DNA of 64,000 bases. It comes from Proteobacteria bacterium ST_bin14. GTDB taxonomy: Bacteria; Pseudomonadota; Alphaproteobacteria; Sphingomonadales; Sphingomonadaceae. The translations under genes and the position numbers were made by a program. Positions 52,738 to 63,155 of the stretch are shown here, in pieces; position 1 is the first letter of the stretch, and the number at the start of each line of letters is the position of its first letter. Location: contig MSXR01000007.1 of assembly GCA_002083655.1 (NCBI GenBank), positions 1 through 64,000 of the forward strand, in the 5' to 3' direction. The notes under the pieces were generated by a model. The model had not been told where the DNA came from, made no database searches, and worked only from the letters and a program-made list of their open reading frames with translations.

Positions 52738-53562
52738 CTAAATCCGGTCAGCACCGGGATAGGCAAACAAGATGTCGCTACCGGGGGACGCCGCTATCGC
52801 AACCTCGCCCGCCAGCATCACGCATTGCCCGGCCTGCCAGGCAATATCGTCCGCCATGCCATGGCCTGCCAGCGGGACCAGCCACCCGGACATGCCATGG
52901 GGCAGCGTTACCGTCCGGTCGCCTTCGCTCCAGCGCTCAAGCACAAATTTCGGCCCCTCAGCCAGGATGATGCGGTTCTCAGCTACTTTTCCCGGCGCAG
53001 CCTGTGCCACAAAGGGCACGGCGTTCGAAACCGCGATGCCCGCTTCCAGATGCAATTCGCGCGGGCGGCCATAATCATATAGGCGATAGGTAAGGTCGAT
53101 ATTCTGCTGTACTTCAACCAGCGTCACGCCAGCGCCGATGGCATGGACGGTGCCCGCAGGCGAATAGAAATAATCGCCCGCCTGCACCGGTTTCCAGTCA
53201 AGCAGATCAACAATGGATCCATCCAGCGCCGCCGCTTTCAGCGTAGCGTGATCAACCGGGGCCAGCGTGCCCAACGCAATCGTGGCGTCGGGCTCCGCTG
53301 CCAGGATAACCCAAGCCTCGTCCTTGCCGCGCGCAAAGCCCGCTGCGCGCGCCGCATCGTCATCGGGATGGACCTGAACCGACAGTTTTTCGCTGGTGAA
53401 CAGATATTTGATCAGCAGGTCTGGGGGTATATCGCCCGGCGCTTCGAACCAAATCTCGCCCAATGGATCATCGCCGGGCGCGGGATTGGCGAAACCCGGC
53501 CAAAGTTGGTGGCGACCCCAGGGCTTTTCGACGCGCTTGGTGGAAAGAAGAGTGGCAGTCAT
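52738..53562 (-). CDS. manA: Class I mannose-6-phosphate isomerase
   Basis: This enzyme interconverts fructose-6-phosphate and mannose-6-phosphate, the entry to GDP-mannose. The cupin-type protein of 274 residues shows VEKPWGRHQLWPGF, the metal site SVQVHPDDDAARAAG, an SPAGTVHAIG motif with the His ligand, and EVQQNIDLTYRLYDYGR with the catalytic Arg. It is a short type I enzyme lacking the long helical insert of the E. coli form. It precedes the glycosyltransferase gene on the same strand. Confidence 0.9.
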   Translation of the reverse strand: MTATLLSTKRVEKPWGRHQLWPGFANPAPGDDPLGEIWFEAPGDIPPDLLIKYLFTSEKLSVQVHPDDDAARAAGFARGKDEAWVILAAEPDATIALGTLAPVDHATLKAAALDGSIVDLLDWKPVQAGDYFYSPAGTVHAIGAGVTLVEVQQNIDLTYRLYDYGRPRELHLEAGIAVSNAVPFVAQAAPGKVAENRIILAEGPKFVLERWSEGDRTVTLPHGMSGWLVPLAGHGMADDIAWQAGQCVMLAGEVAIAASPGSDILFAYPGADRI

Positions 53563-53754
53563 GGCAAGGTGTTACTCCGGCGGTTGATGCCGCTACAACG
53601 CCCGGCCCCTGCCACATGATCCGCCGTTCCGCCAAGTGCTGGCAGATGCCCATGATGCAAAAACCCCGCCAGCCGTTAACGCTCTGCGCAAAAAGCCCGG
53701 CCCGCAAAAACCCTGCCCTACGAAAAACATTGTTCGCGGCTAGCTTGCTCGGCT

Positions 53755-54567
53755 ATGACAATATTCATGCGTAAAATCCTGTCCCCCTTCGCCACGCTCG
53801 CGCTCATCACCGTGGGTTCACTGACCATTGCAGGCTGTGCCGGCAACAAGAGCAAGGGCGATCTGCCTTATGTCGCACGTGACGTTGGCACGCTCTATTC
53901 GGCGGCCAAGGCGCGGCTCGACCAGAGCCGTTATCAGGAAGCCGCCGCCTTGTTTGACGAGGTTGAGCGCCAGCACCCCTATTCGATCTGGGCGCGCCGT
54001 GCGCAGTTGATGGGGGCATTCGCCTATTATCTGAATGCCGATTTCCCCAAGTCCATTGAGTCAGCCCAGCGCTTCCTGTCCGTCCATCCTGGCAATCGCG
54101 ACGCGCCCTATGCTTATTATCTAATCGCGCTTGGCTATTACGAACAGATTTCGGATGTCACGCGCGACCAGCGGATCACCAAACAGGCGCTTGATGCGCT
54201 GGGCGAATTGCAGCGCCGCTATCCGCAAACAAAATACGCTGCCGATGCGCGGCTGAAAACCGATCTGGTCCGCGACCATCTGGCCGGCAAGGAAATGCAG
54301 GTCGGGCGTTTTTATGAAGGGCGCGGCGATTGGCTGGCGGCATCGATCCGTTTTCGCCATGTGGTCGACGATTACCAGACGACAACGCACGTGCCCGAAG
54401 CACTGATGCGGCTGACCGAAACATATCTGGCGCTGGGCGTGCCGGAGGAAGCGAAAAAGACTGCTGCTGTGCTCGGTGCCAATTATCCCGGCTCCGATTG
54501 GTATCAGCGCGCCTATAAGCTGATGGGCGAATATAAGCCGCGATCGCCCGTGAAGGTCGGTGCCTGA
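53755..54567 (+). CDS. bamD: Outer membrane assembly lipoprotein BamD
   Basis: BamD is the essential lipoprotein of the BAM complex that inserts beta-barrels. The protein has a lipoprotein signal ending LTIAGC and then TPR helices: LYSAAKARLDQSRYQEAAAL, VERQHPYSIWARRAQLMGAF, RFLSVHPGNRDAPYAYYLIA. The last repeat is ALMRLTETYLALGVPEEAKK with the GSDWYQRAYKLM end. Start is 53755 or the ATG at 53767; neither has a clear Shine-Dalgarno. recN follows on the same strand, a common alphaproteobacterial arrangement. Confidence 0.95.
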   Translation: MTIFMRKILSPFATLALITVGSLTIAGCAGNKSKGDLPYVARDVGTLYSAAKARLDQSRYQEAAALFDEVERQHPYSIWARRAQLMGAFAYYLNADFPKSIESAQRFLSVHPGNRDAPYAYYLIALGYYEQISDVTRDQRITKQALDALGELQRRYPQTKYAADARLKTDLVRDHLAGKEMQVGRFYEGRGDWLAASIRFRHVVDDYQTTTHVPEALMRLTETYLALGVPEEAKKTAAVLGANYPGSDWYQRAYKLMGEYKPRSPVKVGA

Positions 54568-54644
54568 CCGGAACCTGATTAGGGCGCGCCCATGCAACCG
54601 CTCCGCTGCCCTGCTTGCCGCCCGCACCGCCTGCTGACCGTGGA

Positions 54645-56309
54645 ATGCTGAACGCGCTTTCCATCCGCGATGTCGTGCTTATCGAAGCGCTTGACCTTGA
54701 TTTCGGGCACGGGCTGGGCGTGCTGACCGGGGAAACCGGCGCCGGCAAATCGATTTTGCTTGATGCGCTGGGCCTCGCGCTTGGCGGGCGCGGCGAAACC
54801 GGGCTGGTGCGACAGGGTACAGCGCAGGCCGTTGTCACCGCCAGCTTTGATCCGCCAGTGCTCGGTACGCCGGTGGCGGCGCTGCTGGAACTGAACGGGC
54901 TTGATTTTGATCCCAGCGAGCCGCTGATGATCCGCCGTATCGTCAAAGCCGATGGCGGCAGCCGTGCCTTTATCAATGATCAGCCCGCATCGGCAGCGCT
55001 GCTGCGCGATCTGGCAGGGCATCTGGTGGAAATTCACGGCCAGCATGATGATCGCGGCCTGCTGAATCCGCGCGGCCACCGGGCATTGCTAGATGCATTC
55101 GGGCGGATCGATGCCGCGCCTGTCGCGGTCGCGCACCGGGCAATGCACGCTGCGCAAACCGCGCTGGATAGCGCGCGTGCCGAGCTGGATGCCGCTGCGC
55201 GCGACCGCGAATGGCTGGACCATGCGGTGGGCGAACTGACCGCGCTTGCCGCCGATCCGGGCGAGGAGGAGGAACTCGCCACGCGCCGCCAGGCGATGCA
55301 GCGCGGCGAAAAAATTGCCGGTGATTTGCAGGCGGTGGCCGATCTGCTCGACGGATCGGAAGGGGGGCTTGCCAAACTGCGTCAGGCCGCGCGGGTGCTT
55401 GACCGGATTGCAGGCGATCATACGGCGCTGGGCGAGGCGCTGGCCGCGCTTGACCAGGCCATCACTGACGGCACGACCGCGCAGGAGAAAATCGACGCCG
55501 CCGCTTTTGCGCTGGCGTTTGATCCCGCCCGGCTGGAAGCGGACGAGACACGGCTGTTTGAACTGCGCGCCATTGCCCGCAAGCACCGCGTGCAGCCCGA
55601 TGATCTGGCCATGTTGACCCAGGAATTGACCGAAAAGCTGGAACGGATCGACAGCGGCGGCGCTGGCGTTGCCGCGCTCGAACGCGCGCTGGCGGACGCG
55701 CGCCGCGCTTATGATACCCATGCCGATGCGCTGACCGCCGCCCGCAGCGAAGCCGCGCTGCGGCTGGACGATGCGGTGAAGCGCGAACTGGCGCCGTTGA
55801 AGCTGGATGCTGCGCGGTTCCGCACCGTGGTTGCGCCGCTGGGGGAGGATAGCTGGGGGACGGCAGGTAAGGACCGCGTGGAGTTTGAAATCTCCACCAA
55901 CCCCGGCGCGCCCTTTGCCCCGCTGATCAAAATCGCGTCAGGCGGCGAGCTTTCCCGCTTCATCCTCGCGCTGAAAGTGAGTCTTGCCGAACAAGGCAGC
56001 GCCGCGACAATGATCTTTGACGAGATTGATCGCGGCGTGGGCGGTGCCGTCGCCAGCGCGATTGGCGAGCGGCTGGCCCGGCTGGCGGAATCGACGCAAT
56101 TGTTGGTGGTAACCCACAGCCCGCAAGTCGCAGCGCGCGGGGGGCATCACTTGCTGATCGCGAAAAGCCATGACGGCACCGTCACCCGCACCGGCGTGCG
56201 CGCGCTTGACGAGGACGAGCGCCGCGAAGAAATCGCCCGGATGCTCAGCGGCGCAACCGTGACCGACGAGGCACGCGCGCAGGCGGCGCGACTGTTGGAG
56301 GCGGCCTAA
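54645..56309 (+). CDS. recN: DNA repair ATPase RecN
   Basis: RecN is an SMC-like ATPase for double-strand-break repair. From ATG 54645 (MLNALSIRDVVLIEALDLDF) the 554-residue protein shows Walker A LTGETGAGKSILLDAL, ALLRDLAGHLVEIHGQHDDR, a central coiled-coil region (RAELDAAARDREWLDHAVGE onward), the ABC signature ASGGELSRFILALK, Walker B AATMIFDEIDRGVGG and VTHSPQVAARGGHH. All ATPase motifs are intact. It follows bamD after 77 bases. Confidence 0.95.
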   Translation: MLNALSIRDVVLIEALDLDFGHGLGVLTGETGAGKSILLDALGLALGGRGETGLVRQGTAQAVVTASFDPPVLGTPVAALLELNGLDFDPSEPLMIRRIVKADGGSRAFINDQPASAALLRDLAGHLVEIHGQHDDRGLLNPRGHRALLDAFGRIDAAPVAVAHRAMHAAQTALDSARAELDAAARDREWLDHAVGELTALAADPGEEEELATRRQAMQRGEKIAGDLQAVADLLDGSEGGLAKLRQAARVLDRIAGDHTALGEALAALDQAITDGTTAQEKIDAAAFALAFDPARLEADETRLFELRAIARKHRVQPDDLAMLTQELTEKLERIDSGGAGVAALERALADARRAYDTHADALTAARSEAALRLDDAVKRELAPLKLDAARFRTVVAPLGEDSWGTAGKDRVEFEISTNPGAPFAPLIKIASGGELSRFILALKVSLAEQGSAATMIFDEIDRGVGGAVASAIGERLARLAESTQLLVVTHSPQVAARGGHHLLIAKSHDGTVTRTGVRALDEDERREEIARMLSGATVTDEARAQAARLLEAA

Positions 56310-56683
56310 CCGCCAACCGGCTGGCCGAATGCTAGCAGATCGCCATCCGGTGCCAGGATCAGCAATTCTCGCTGGCCATAAGGCTGATCGATCGGCCCAA
56401 AGACATCGCCCGGCGGCAACGTTTCGAGCTTGGGCTTCAGGTCCTGATACAGCGCATCGACGTCGCGGACATCGATATAATAGGCAAATCGGCGGCTGCC
56501 GGACGGCGAAACATCATTTTCGTCCCGTTGCAAAAGCCGCATGCCGCACCCCTCACGCTCGACATAAGCATAGCCAGGCTGACGAAACAGCACAGCAAAC
56601 CCAAGCAGATCGCGGAAAAAATCGAGCGCCTTATTAAGGTCTGGAACATGCATGAATGGTGTGATTTGGACAAAATTTGGCAT
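56306..56683 (-). CDS. VOC-family (glyoxalase-like) protein
   Basis: Only the 3' part of a very long antisense frame is real: ATG 56683 with GGAGG upstream starts MPNFVQITPFMHVPDLNKAL. The 125-residue vicinal-oxygen-chelate protein has LDFFRDLLGFAVLFRQPGYA in the first half and YYIDVRDVDALYQDLK with ELLILAPDGDLLAFGQ in the second. These are two beta-alpha-beta-beta-beta modules, typical of glyoxalase/bleomycin-resistance relatives. Function unknown. It is convergent with recN (4-base overlap) and divergent from ligA. Confidence 0.88.
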   Translation of the reverse strand: MPNFVQITPFMHVPDLNKALDFFRDLLGFAVLFRQPGYAYVEREGCGMRLLQRDENDVSPSGSRRFAYYIDVRDVDALYQDLKPKLETLPPGDVFGPIDQPYGQRELLILAPDGDLLAFGQPVGG

Positions 56684-56719
56684 CGCCCCCTCCTTGAACC
56701 GACTCCTGCGCAACGGTAG

Positions 56720-58852
<2,133 letters not shown>

Positions 58853-59027
58853 GTGGTGCCTTTTTGCAACGCACCATGGATGAAATATGCCCCTCAACGG
58901 GAGTCTGGCCGGGCCCGCCGCCATTGTCACGCAAGAGAAATAATTCCCATGCATGGGCGGTTTGGAGTGGTGAAGACACCATCAATAACGACTCAGCAAC
59001 GTTCCAAAACGCCTCAAGGGGAAAACC

Positions 59028-62000
59028 ATGCGTTACCAACTATTTCTTGGTGCGGCAGCCGTCGCGCTGATCGTGCCCGCTGCTGCCAGTGCGCAGGAAA
59101 CCACATCGGTCATTCGCGGCACCGTTACAAACAATGGTGTCCCTGTTGCTGGCGCGAGCGTCGTTGCAACCGATGTATCATCGGGCACCCGCGTGCAAAC
59201 AACGACGAACGGAGATGGCGGTTTTACACTAGCTGGTCTTCGCCCCGGTGGTCCCTACACGGTTGACGTAAAAAGTGATCAAGGTTCGACGTCGGTTAGC
59301 GATTTGTTCACGGTCGTTCAGCAGACCTTCGACCTTCCAATCGAGTTAGTTAAAGATTCCAGCGCTGACATTGTTGTTACGGCTTCATCGATTCGCGGCG
59401 CGGGCAATGTCTCACGCGGCGTCCAGACAACGCTGGACTCGGTGGACATCAGCCGGGTTGCGTCGGTCAACCGCGATATCCGCGACATCCAACGGCGCGA
59501 CCCTTTTGCGACGTTTGATCTCGGCAACTCGACCGATCGTGGCGGTGCCATCCGTTTTGCTGGCGTCAACCCACGCTTCAACCGTTTTACGATTAACGGC
59601 GTTTCGGTCGGCGACACGTTCGGCCTCAATCAGGATGCCAGCCCAACCATCCGCGGCCCCGTGCCGTTCGACGCGCTCGGCCAGGTCTCGACCTCGGCGG
59701 CTAATTTCGACATCCGCCAGACCAACTATCAAGGCGGCGTGATCGACGCTGTCCTCCGCTCGGGCACCAACGACCTGTTTTTGACCGGTTTCTATTCGCA
59801 GAACACGGATAAACTTTCGGGTGATCGGATTGGCTCGACCCAGGTCAATTTGCCGAACTTCAAGTCAGAAACCTATGGCGCGACAATCGCCGGGCCGATC
59901 ATCAAGGACCGGCTGTTCTTGATGTTTTCCTATGAAAAGAACAATGATCCGCGCGCGTTTGGCACCCAGCCGGAATCCATTCCGGGCCTGACCACGGCAG
60001 GGATAGCCGCAGTGGGCGCAGCAGCAGGATCCGCGCGCTATGGCATCACGGGCGATCGCTATGGTGATGTGCTGCGGATCAATACGCGCCTTGACGAGAA
60101 GTTTTCGACCCGGGTCGACTTTAACGTCGCCGATGGCCAGCGGCTGTCGGTCTCCTATGTCAATGCTTACAACGCCCAGATCAGCCCCAACAACACATCG
60201 ACGTCGAGCACCGCTCCTTCTTACGGTCTGACTTCGAATGCCTATGTTTTGAGTGAAATTCTCCGCGCTGGCATTGTCCAGTTCAACTCAACATGGTCGA
60301 GCACGCTGTCGACTGAAGTACGTTTTAACTACCGCAACGCCGGCCGTGGTCAGGAACCACTTGCTGGACGCCTTAACTCCCAGTTCCAGGTTTGTACTGA
60401 TCCGGTGAATAACACTGCATCGGCAACGGCTTGCTCGACCGGGGCCCCACGCATCTTCTTCGGCCCGGACAATTTCCGCCAGACCAACGTTCTCAGCACC
60501 GAAACTTATGGCGGTTCGTTCCTCGGGCGCTTGAGCCTGAACAACCACGACGTGAAGCTGCTGGTAGAAGTAACGCGCAACCAGACCTTTAACAATTTCG
60601 TGCCGAACAGCCTGGGAAGCTATTACTTCGACTCAATCGCCGATTTCCAGGCGGGCAACGCCAACCAAATTCAGTTTGCAGCCGTTGTTGCCCCTGGCGT
60701 TGATGGTGCCGCCGCTCGGTTTGCCAATGACCAGATCTCCGTCGGCATCCAGGATGATTGGCGCCCGGCACCCGGCGTGACCATCGCCTATGGCTTTCGC
60801 TGGAACATCTTTGCATCAGATCAGGCACCGGTGTTCAATCAGGCTTTCACTGATCGCAATGGTTTTGCGAACACCAACACCTACAAGGGCCTCGAGACGT
60901 TCGAACCGCGCTTGAGTGCGGAATGGAAGGTTACGCCTAATCTCACCCTGCATGGCGGCGCTGGCATTCTGGCGGGCGGCAACCCTGACATCTATCTGTC
61001 CAACAGCTTCTCAAACACCGTTGCGACCAACGCGCTCACCATCACACGCGCCGCTGGTCCGCTGGGATGCAGTGGCCCGACCGGCCTGACCGCAGCAGTT
61101 TGTGCCGCAGCGCTCAACAATATCGGTGCCAACGTCAATCCGCTCCTCACGCAGTTCGCAACGAGCGGGTCGTCTTCAGCGCTCACCAACTCGGCAGCGC
61201 TCGCACCCGATTTCACGCTGCCGTCATCGCTCAAGGCAACGCTGTCGGCAGAGTGGGATTTCTTCGGCATCAATTTCGGGGCAGACTATCTCTTCTCGAA
61301 AACACGTAACGACGTTTCGTTTACCGACGGGCGTTCGGTGCAGATCGGCCTCCTGCCTGACGGTCGGCCTCGCTACACGGGTCGCACAGCATTTACCGAT
61401 AACAACTGGGACATCATCACATTCAACACCCAGGGCGGTCGCAGCCACATCGGCGTTGTGCGCTTTGAAAAGCGGTTTGACTTCGGGCTCACGCTTAATG
61501 GTGCCTATATCGCTCAGGACGTTCGCGATGTTGGTAGCGCCTCGGCATCAACGCCGAATTCCAACTATCGCTTCCAGACATTTGCCGATCCGAACCGCCC
61601 AGTGCTTGGCACGTCTGACAACCAGACCAGCTGGCAGGTCAAGTTCGGTGCATCTTACGATCATGCATTCTACAAAGACTATCGCACCGTGGTCTCGTTG
61701 TTCGGCGAAGTCCGTGCGGGCGATCCGTACAGCTTCTTTGCTATTGACAATACAGCGACGCGTTCACCCGTGTTCGGCACGGTTCTTAACGGCAATGCTC
61801 CTGGAAACCTGCTCTATGTCCCAACAAGCACAAGTGACCCAATCGTCAGCTATGATAATCCGGCCACGCAAAGTGCGCTCGACTCGCTGATTAACGGCAC
61901 CCGGCTGCGCAATTTCCGCGGTCAAATTGCTGCGAAGAATATCGCACGCAATCGGGCTGTCACACGTATCGATCTTCATCTTGAGCAGGAAATTCCCCTG

Positions 62001-62297
62001 TTCGTCGGAAGATCACGGGTGGCATTGTTTGCCGACATCAATAACCTGCCGAACTTGCTCAACAGCAAATGGGGTGGGCTACGTGAAATCGGTTCGGCAG
62101 CCGTGGTTACCGTTCAGTGTTTGAGCGCACCCGTTGCAACCGGTACCACGCCTGGAGCCGGGGTTGTGAACACGACGTCGTCACAAACTTGCGCACAGTA
62201 TCGCTACTCCTCGTTCCGTGGTCCGGACACGAACCTGGCGCCAAACTTCAACGCGTCGACCTACTTCATCCGTGTTGGTGCGCGCTTTACCCTGTAA
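59028..62297 (+). CDS. Oar-like TonB-dependent receptor
   Basis: A 1089-residue outer-membrane protein. It has a signal peptide (MRYQLFLGAAAVALIVPAAA), a carboxypeptidase-regulatory-like domain (VIRGTVTNNGVPVAGASVVA), a plug domain (INGVSVGDTFGLNQDASPTI, ISRVASVNRDIRDIQRRDPF) and a long barrel ending in VGARFTL. This domain order matches the Oar-type receptors of sphingomonads, which import large or complex substrates. The substrate is unknown. The 175-base leader before the ATG holds an AAGGGG ribosome-binding site and a CCCATGCATGGG palindrome. Two terminators follow the gene. Confidence 0.92.
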   Translation: MRYQLFLGAAAVALIVPAAASAQETTSVIRGTVTNNGVPVAGASVVATDVSSGTRVQTTTNGDGGFTLAGLRPGGPYTVDVKSDQGSTSVSDLFTVVQQTFDLPIELVKDSSADIVVTASSIRGAGNVSRGVQTTLDSVDISRVASVNRDIRDIQRRDPFATFDLGNSTDRGGAIRFAGVNPRFNRFTINGVSVGDTFGLNQDASPTIRGPVPFDALGQVSTSAANFDIRQTNYQGGVIDAVLRSGTNDLFLTGFYSQNTDKLSGDRIGSTQVNLPNFKSETYGATIAGPIIKDRLFLMFSYEKNNDPRAFGTQPESIPGLTTAGIAAVGAAAGSARYGITGDRYGDVLRINTRLDEKFSTRVDFNVADGQRLSVSYVNAYNAQISPNNTSTSSTAPSYGLTSNAYVLSEILRAGIVQFNSTWSSTLSTEVRFNYRNAGRGQEPLAGRLNSQFQVCTDPVNNTASATACSTGAPRIFFGPDNFRQTNVLSTETYGGSFLGRLSLNNHDVKLLVEVTRNQTFNNFVPNSLGSYYFDSIADFQAGNANQIQFAAVVAPGVDGAAARFANDQISVGIQDDWRPAPGVTIAYGFRWNIFASDQAPVFNQAFTDRNGFANTNTYKGLETFEPRLSAEWKVTPNLTLHGGAGILAGGNPDIYLSNSFSNTVATNALTITRAAGPLGCSGPTGLTAAVCAAALNNIGANVNPLLTQFATSGSSSALTNSAALAPDFTLPSSLKATLSAEWDFFGINFGADYLFSKTRNDVSFTDGRSVQIGLLPDGRPRYTGRTAFTDNNWDIITFNTQGGRSHIGVVRFEKRFDFGLTLNGAYIAQDVRDVGSASASTPNSNYRFQTFADPNRPVLGTSDNQTSWQVKFGASYDHAFYKDYRTVVSLFGEVRAGDPYSFFAIDNTATRSPVFGTVLNGNAPGNLLYVPTSTSDPIVSYDNPATQSALDSLINGTRLRNFRGQIAAKNIARNRAVTRIDLHLEQEIPLFVGRSRVALFADINNLPNLLNSKWGGLREIGSAAVVTVQCLSAPVATGTTPGAGVVNTTSSQTCAQYRYSSFRGPDTNLAPNFNASTYFIRVGARFTL

Positions 62298-62320
62298 TAG
62301 CGCTCCCAGCTTCAACCATG

Positions 62321-62355
62321 CCGCCGTCCCCGAAAGGGGGCGGCGGTTTGCTTTT
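62321..62355 (+). terminator. Intrinsic terminator of the Oar-like receptor gene
   Basis: CCGCCGTCCCC, a GAAA loop and GGGGGCGGCGG form a strong hairpin followed by TTTGCTTTT. It begins 24 bases after the stop codon. Confidence 0.85.
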
Positions 62356-62388
62356 GGGGGGCCGGGGCTGATCCGGACGCCGATACTG

Positions 62389-62425
62389 AAAAAGGCCCCG
62401 CCGATCCAATCGGCGGGGCCTTTTT
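62389..62425. terminator. Bidirectional terminator between receptor and HD-domain genes
   Basis: A perfect 12-base stem (GGCCCCGCCGAT / ATCGGCGGGGCC) with a 3-base loop is flanked by AAAAA on the left and TTTTT on the right. It can therefore stop transcription from both convergent genes. Confidence 0.92.
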
Positions 62426-62447
62426 CTTATCCGTCGGCGACCCAGGC

Positions 62448-63053
62448 TCAGGCCGGTTCGGCGACCTTTGCGTAGATGCTGTTGATAGGCCGGGCCATCA
62501 CGCGGGCGACCATTGGTTCGAAAAAGCTCAACGGTGCACTCTCGTAATTCGGGTCAAAAGCCGATTGATCATATTTCTCGCAAAACTCAGCACACGCCTC
62601 AAAATGCGGGTGCCCGCGATAATTTTCGCGCAGGTCGCGGTCCATGCCGAGATAGTGGAAATAATAATATCCCTGGAACACGCCGTGATTATTGGCGATC
62701 CAGTGCAATTCCTCGGAAACAAATGGCCGCAGCATCGCCGCTGCAATTTCCGGGTGATTGAAGCTGCCCAGCGTATCGCCAATGTCGTGGAGCAGCGCGG
62801 TTACCACATAGGCCTCATCACGCCCGTCGCGGTGCGCGCGCGTGGCGGTTTGCAGCGAATGTTCCAGCCGGTCGACCGGAAAGCCCCCATAATCGCCATC
62901 CAGCAGCTTTAGGTGGGTCAGCACCCGCGCCGGCAGGCCGTGCGAAAATTCGCGGAAGTGTGTGGCGATCGTCAGCCAGTCTTCCTGCGTCCCTTGCGTC
63001 ATCGCGGTAAAGCTCGCCCGGTCGCTGCCGGGGTTATCATTGCCGTCGGCCAT
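62448..63053 (-). CDS. HD-domain protein resembling mixed-valent diiron oxygenases (PhnZ/TmpB-like)
   Basis: The 201-residue protein has metal ligands in the order of the PhnZ/TmpB/MIOX-type HD oxygenases: His in DRLEHSLQTATRA, the HD pair in VTALLHDIGDTLG, His in FNHPEIAAAML, His in WIANNHGVFQGYYYF and Asp in EKYDQSAFDPNY. The family may instead include plain phosphohydrolases. It is not accompanied by a phosphonate-degradation gene, so the substrate is open. It is convergent with the receptor gene and divergent from the sensor kinase. Confidence 0.78.
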   Translation of the reverse strand: MADGNDNPGSDRASFTAMTQGTQEDWLTIATHFREFSHGLPARVLTHLKLLDGDYGGFPVDRLEHSLQTATRAHRDGRDEAYVVTALLHDIGDTLGSFNHPEIAAAMLRPFVSEELHWIANNHGVFQGYYYFHYLGMDRDLRENYRGHPHFEACAEFCEKYDQSAFDPNYESAPLSFFEPMVARVMARPINSIYAKVAEPA

Positions 63054-63155
63054 TATCTGTCTCCTGTCCCGGCGGGCAACATAGCCCCCTTCCCGGCGGT
63101 TTGTCAGCAGCTATAAGGAAGCGATGATCCTGCCATTGCTCCCCCCTTTGCGCCG

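Noticed and set aside
58946..58957. CCCATGCATGGG palindrome before the receptor gene as an operator
   Set aside because: It is perfect but only 12 bases and isolated; no regulator gene is nearby and no -35/-10 pair can be placed around it with confidence.
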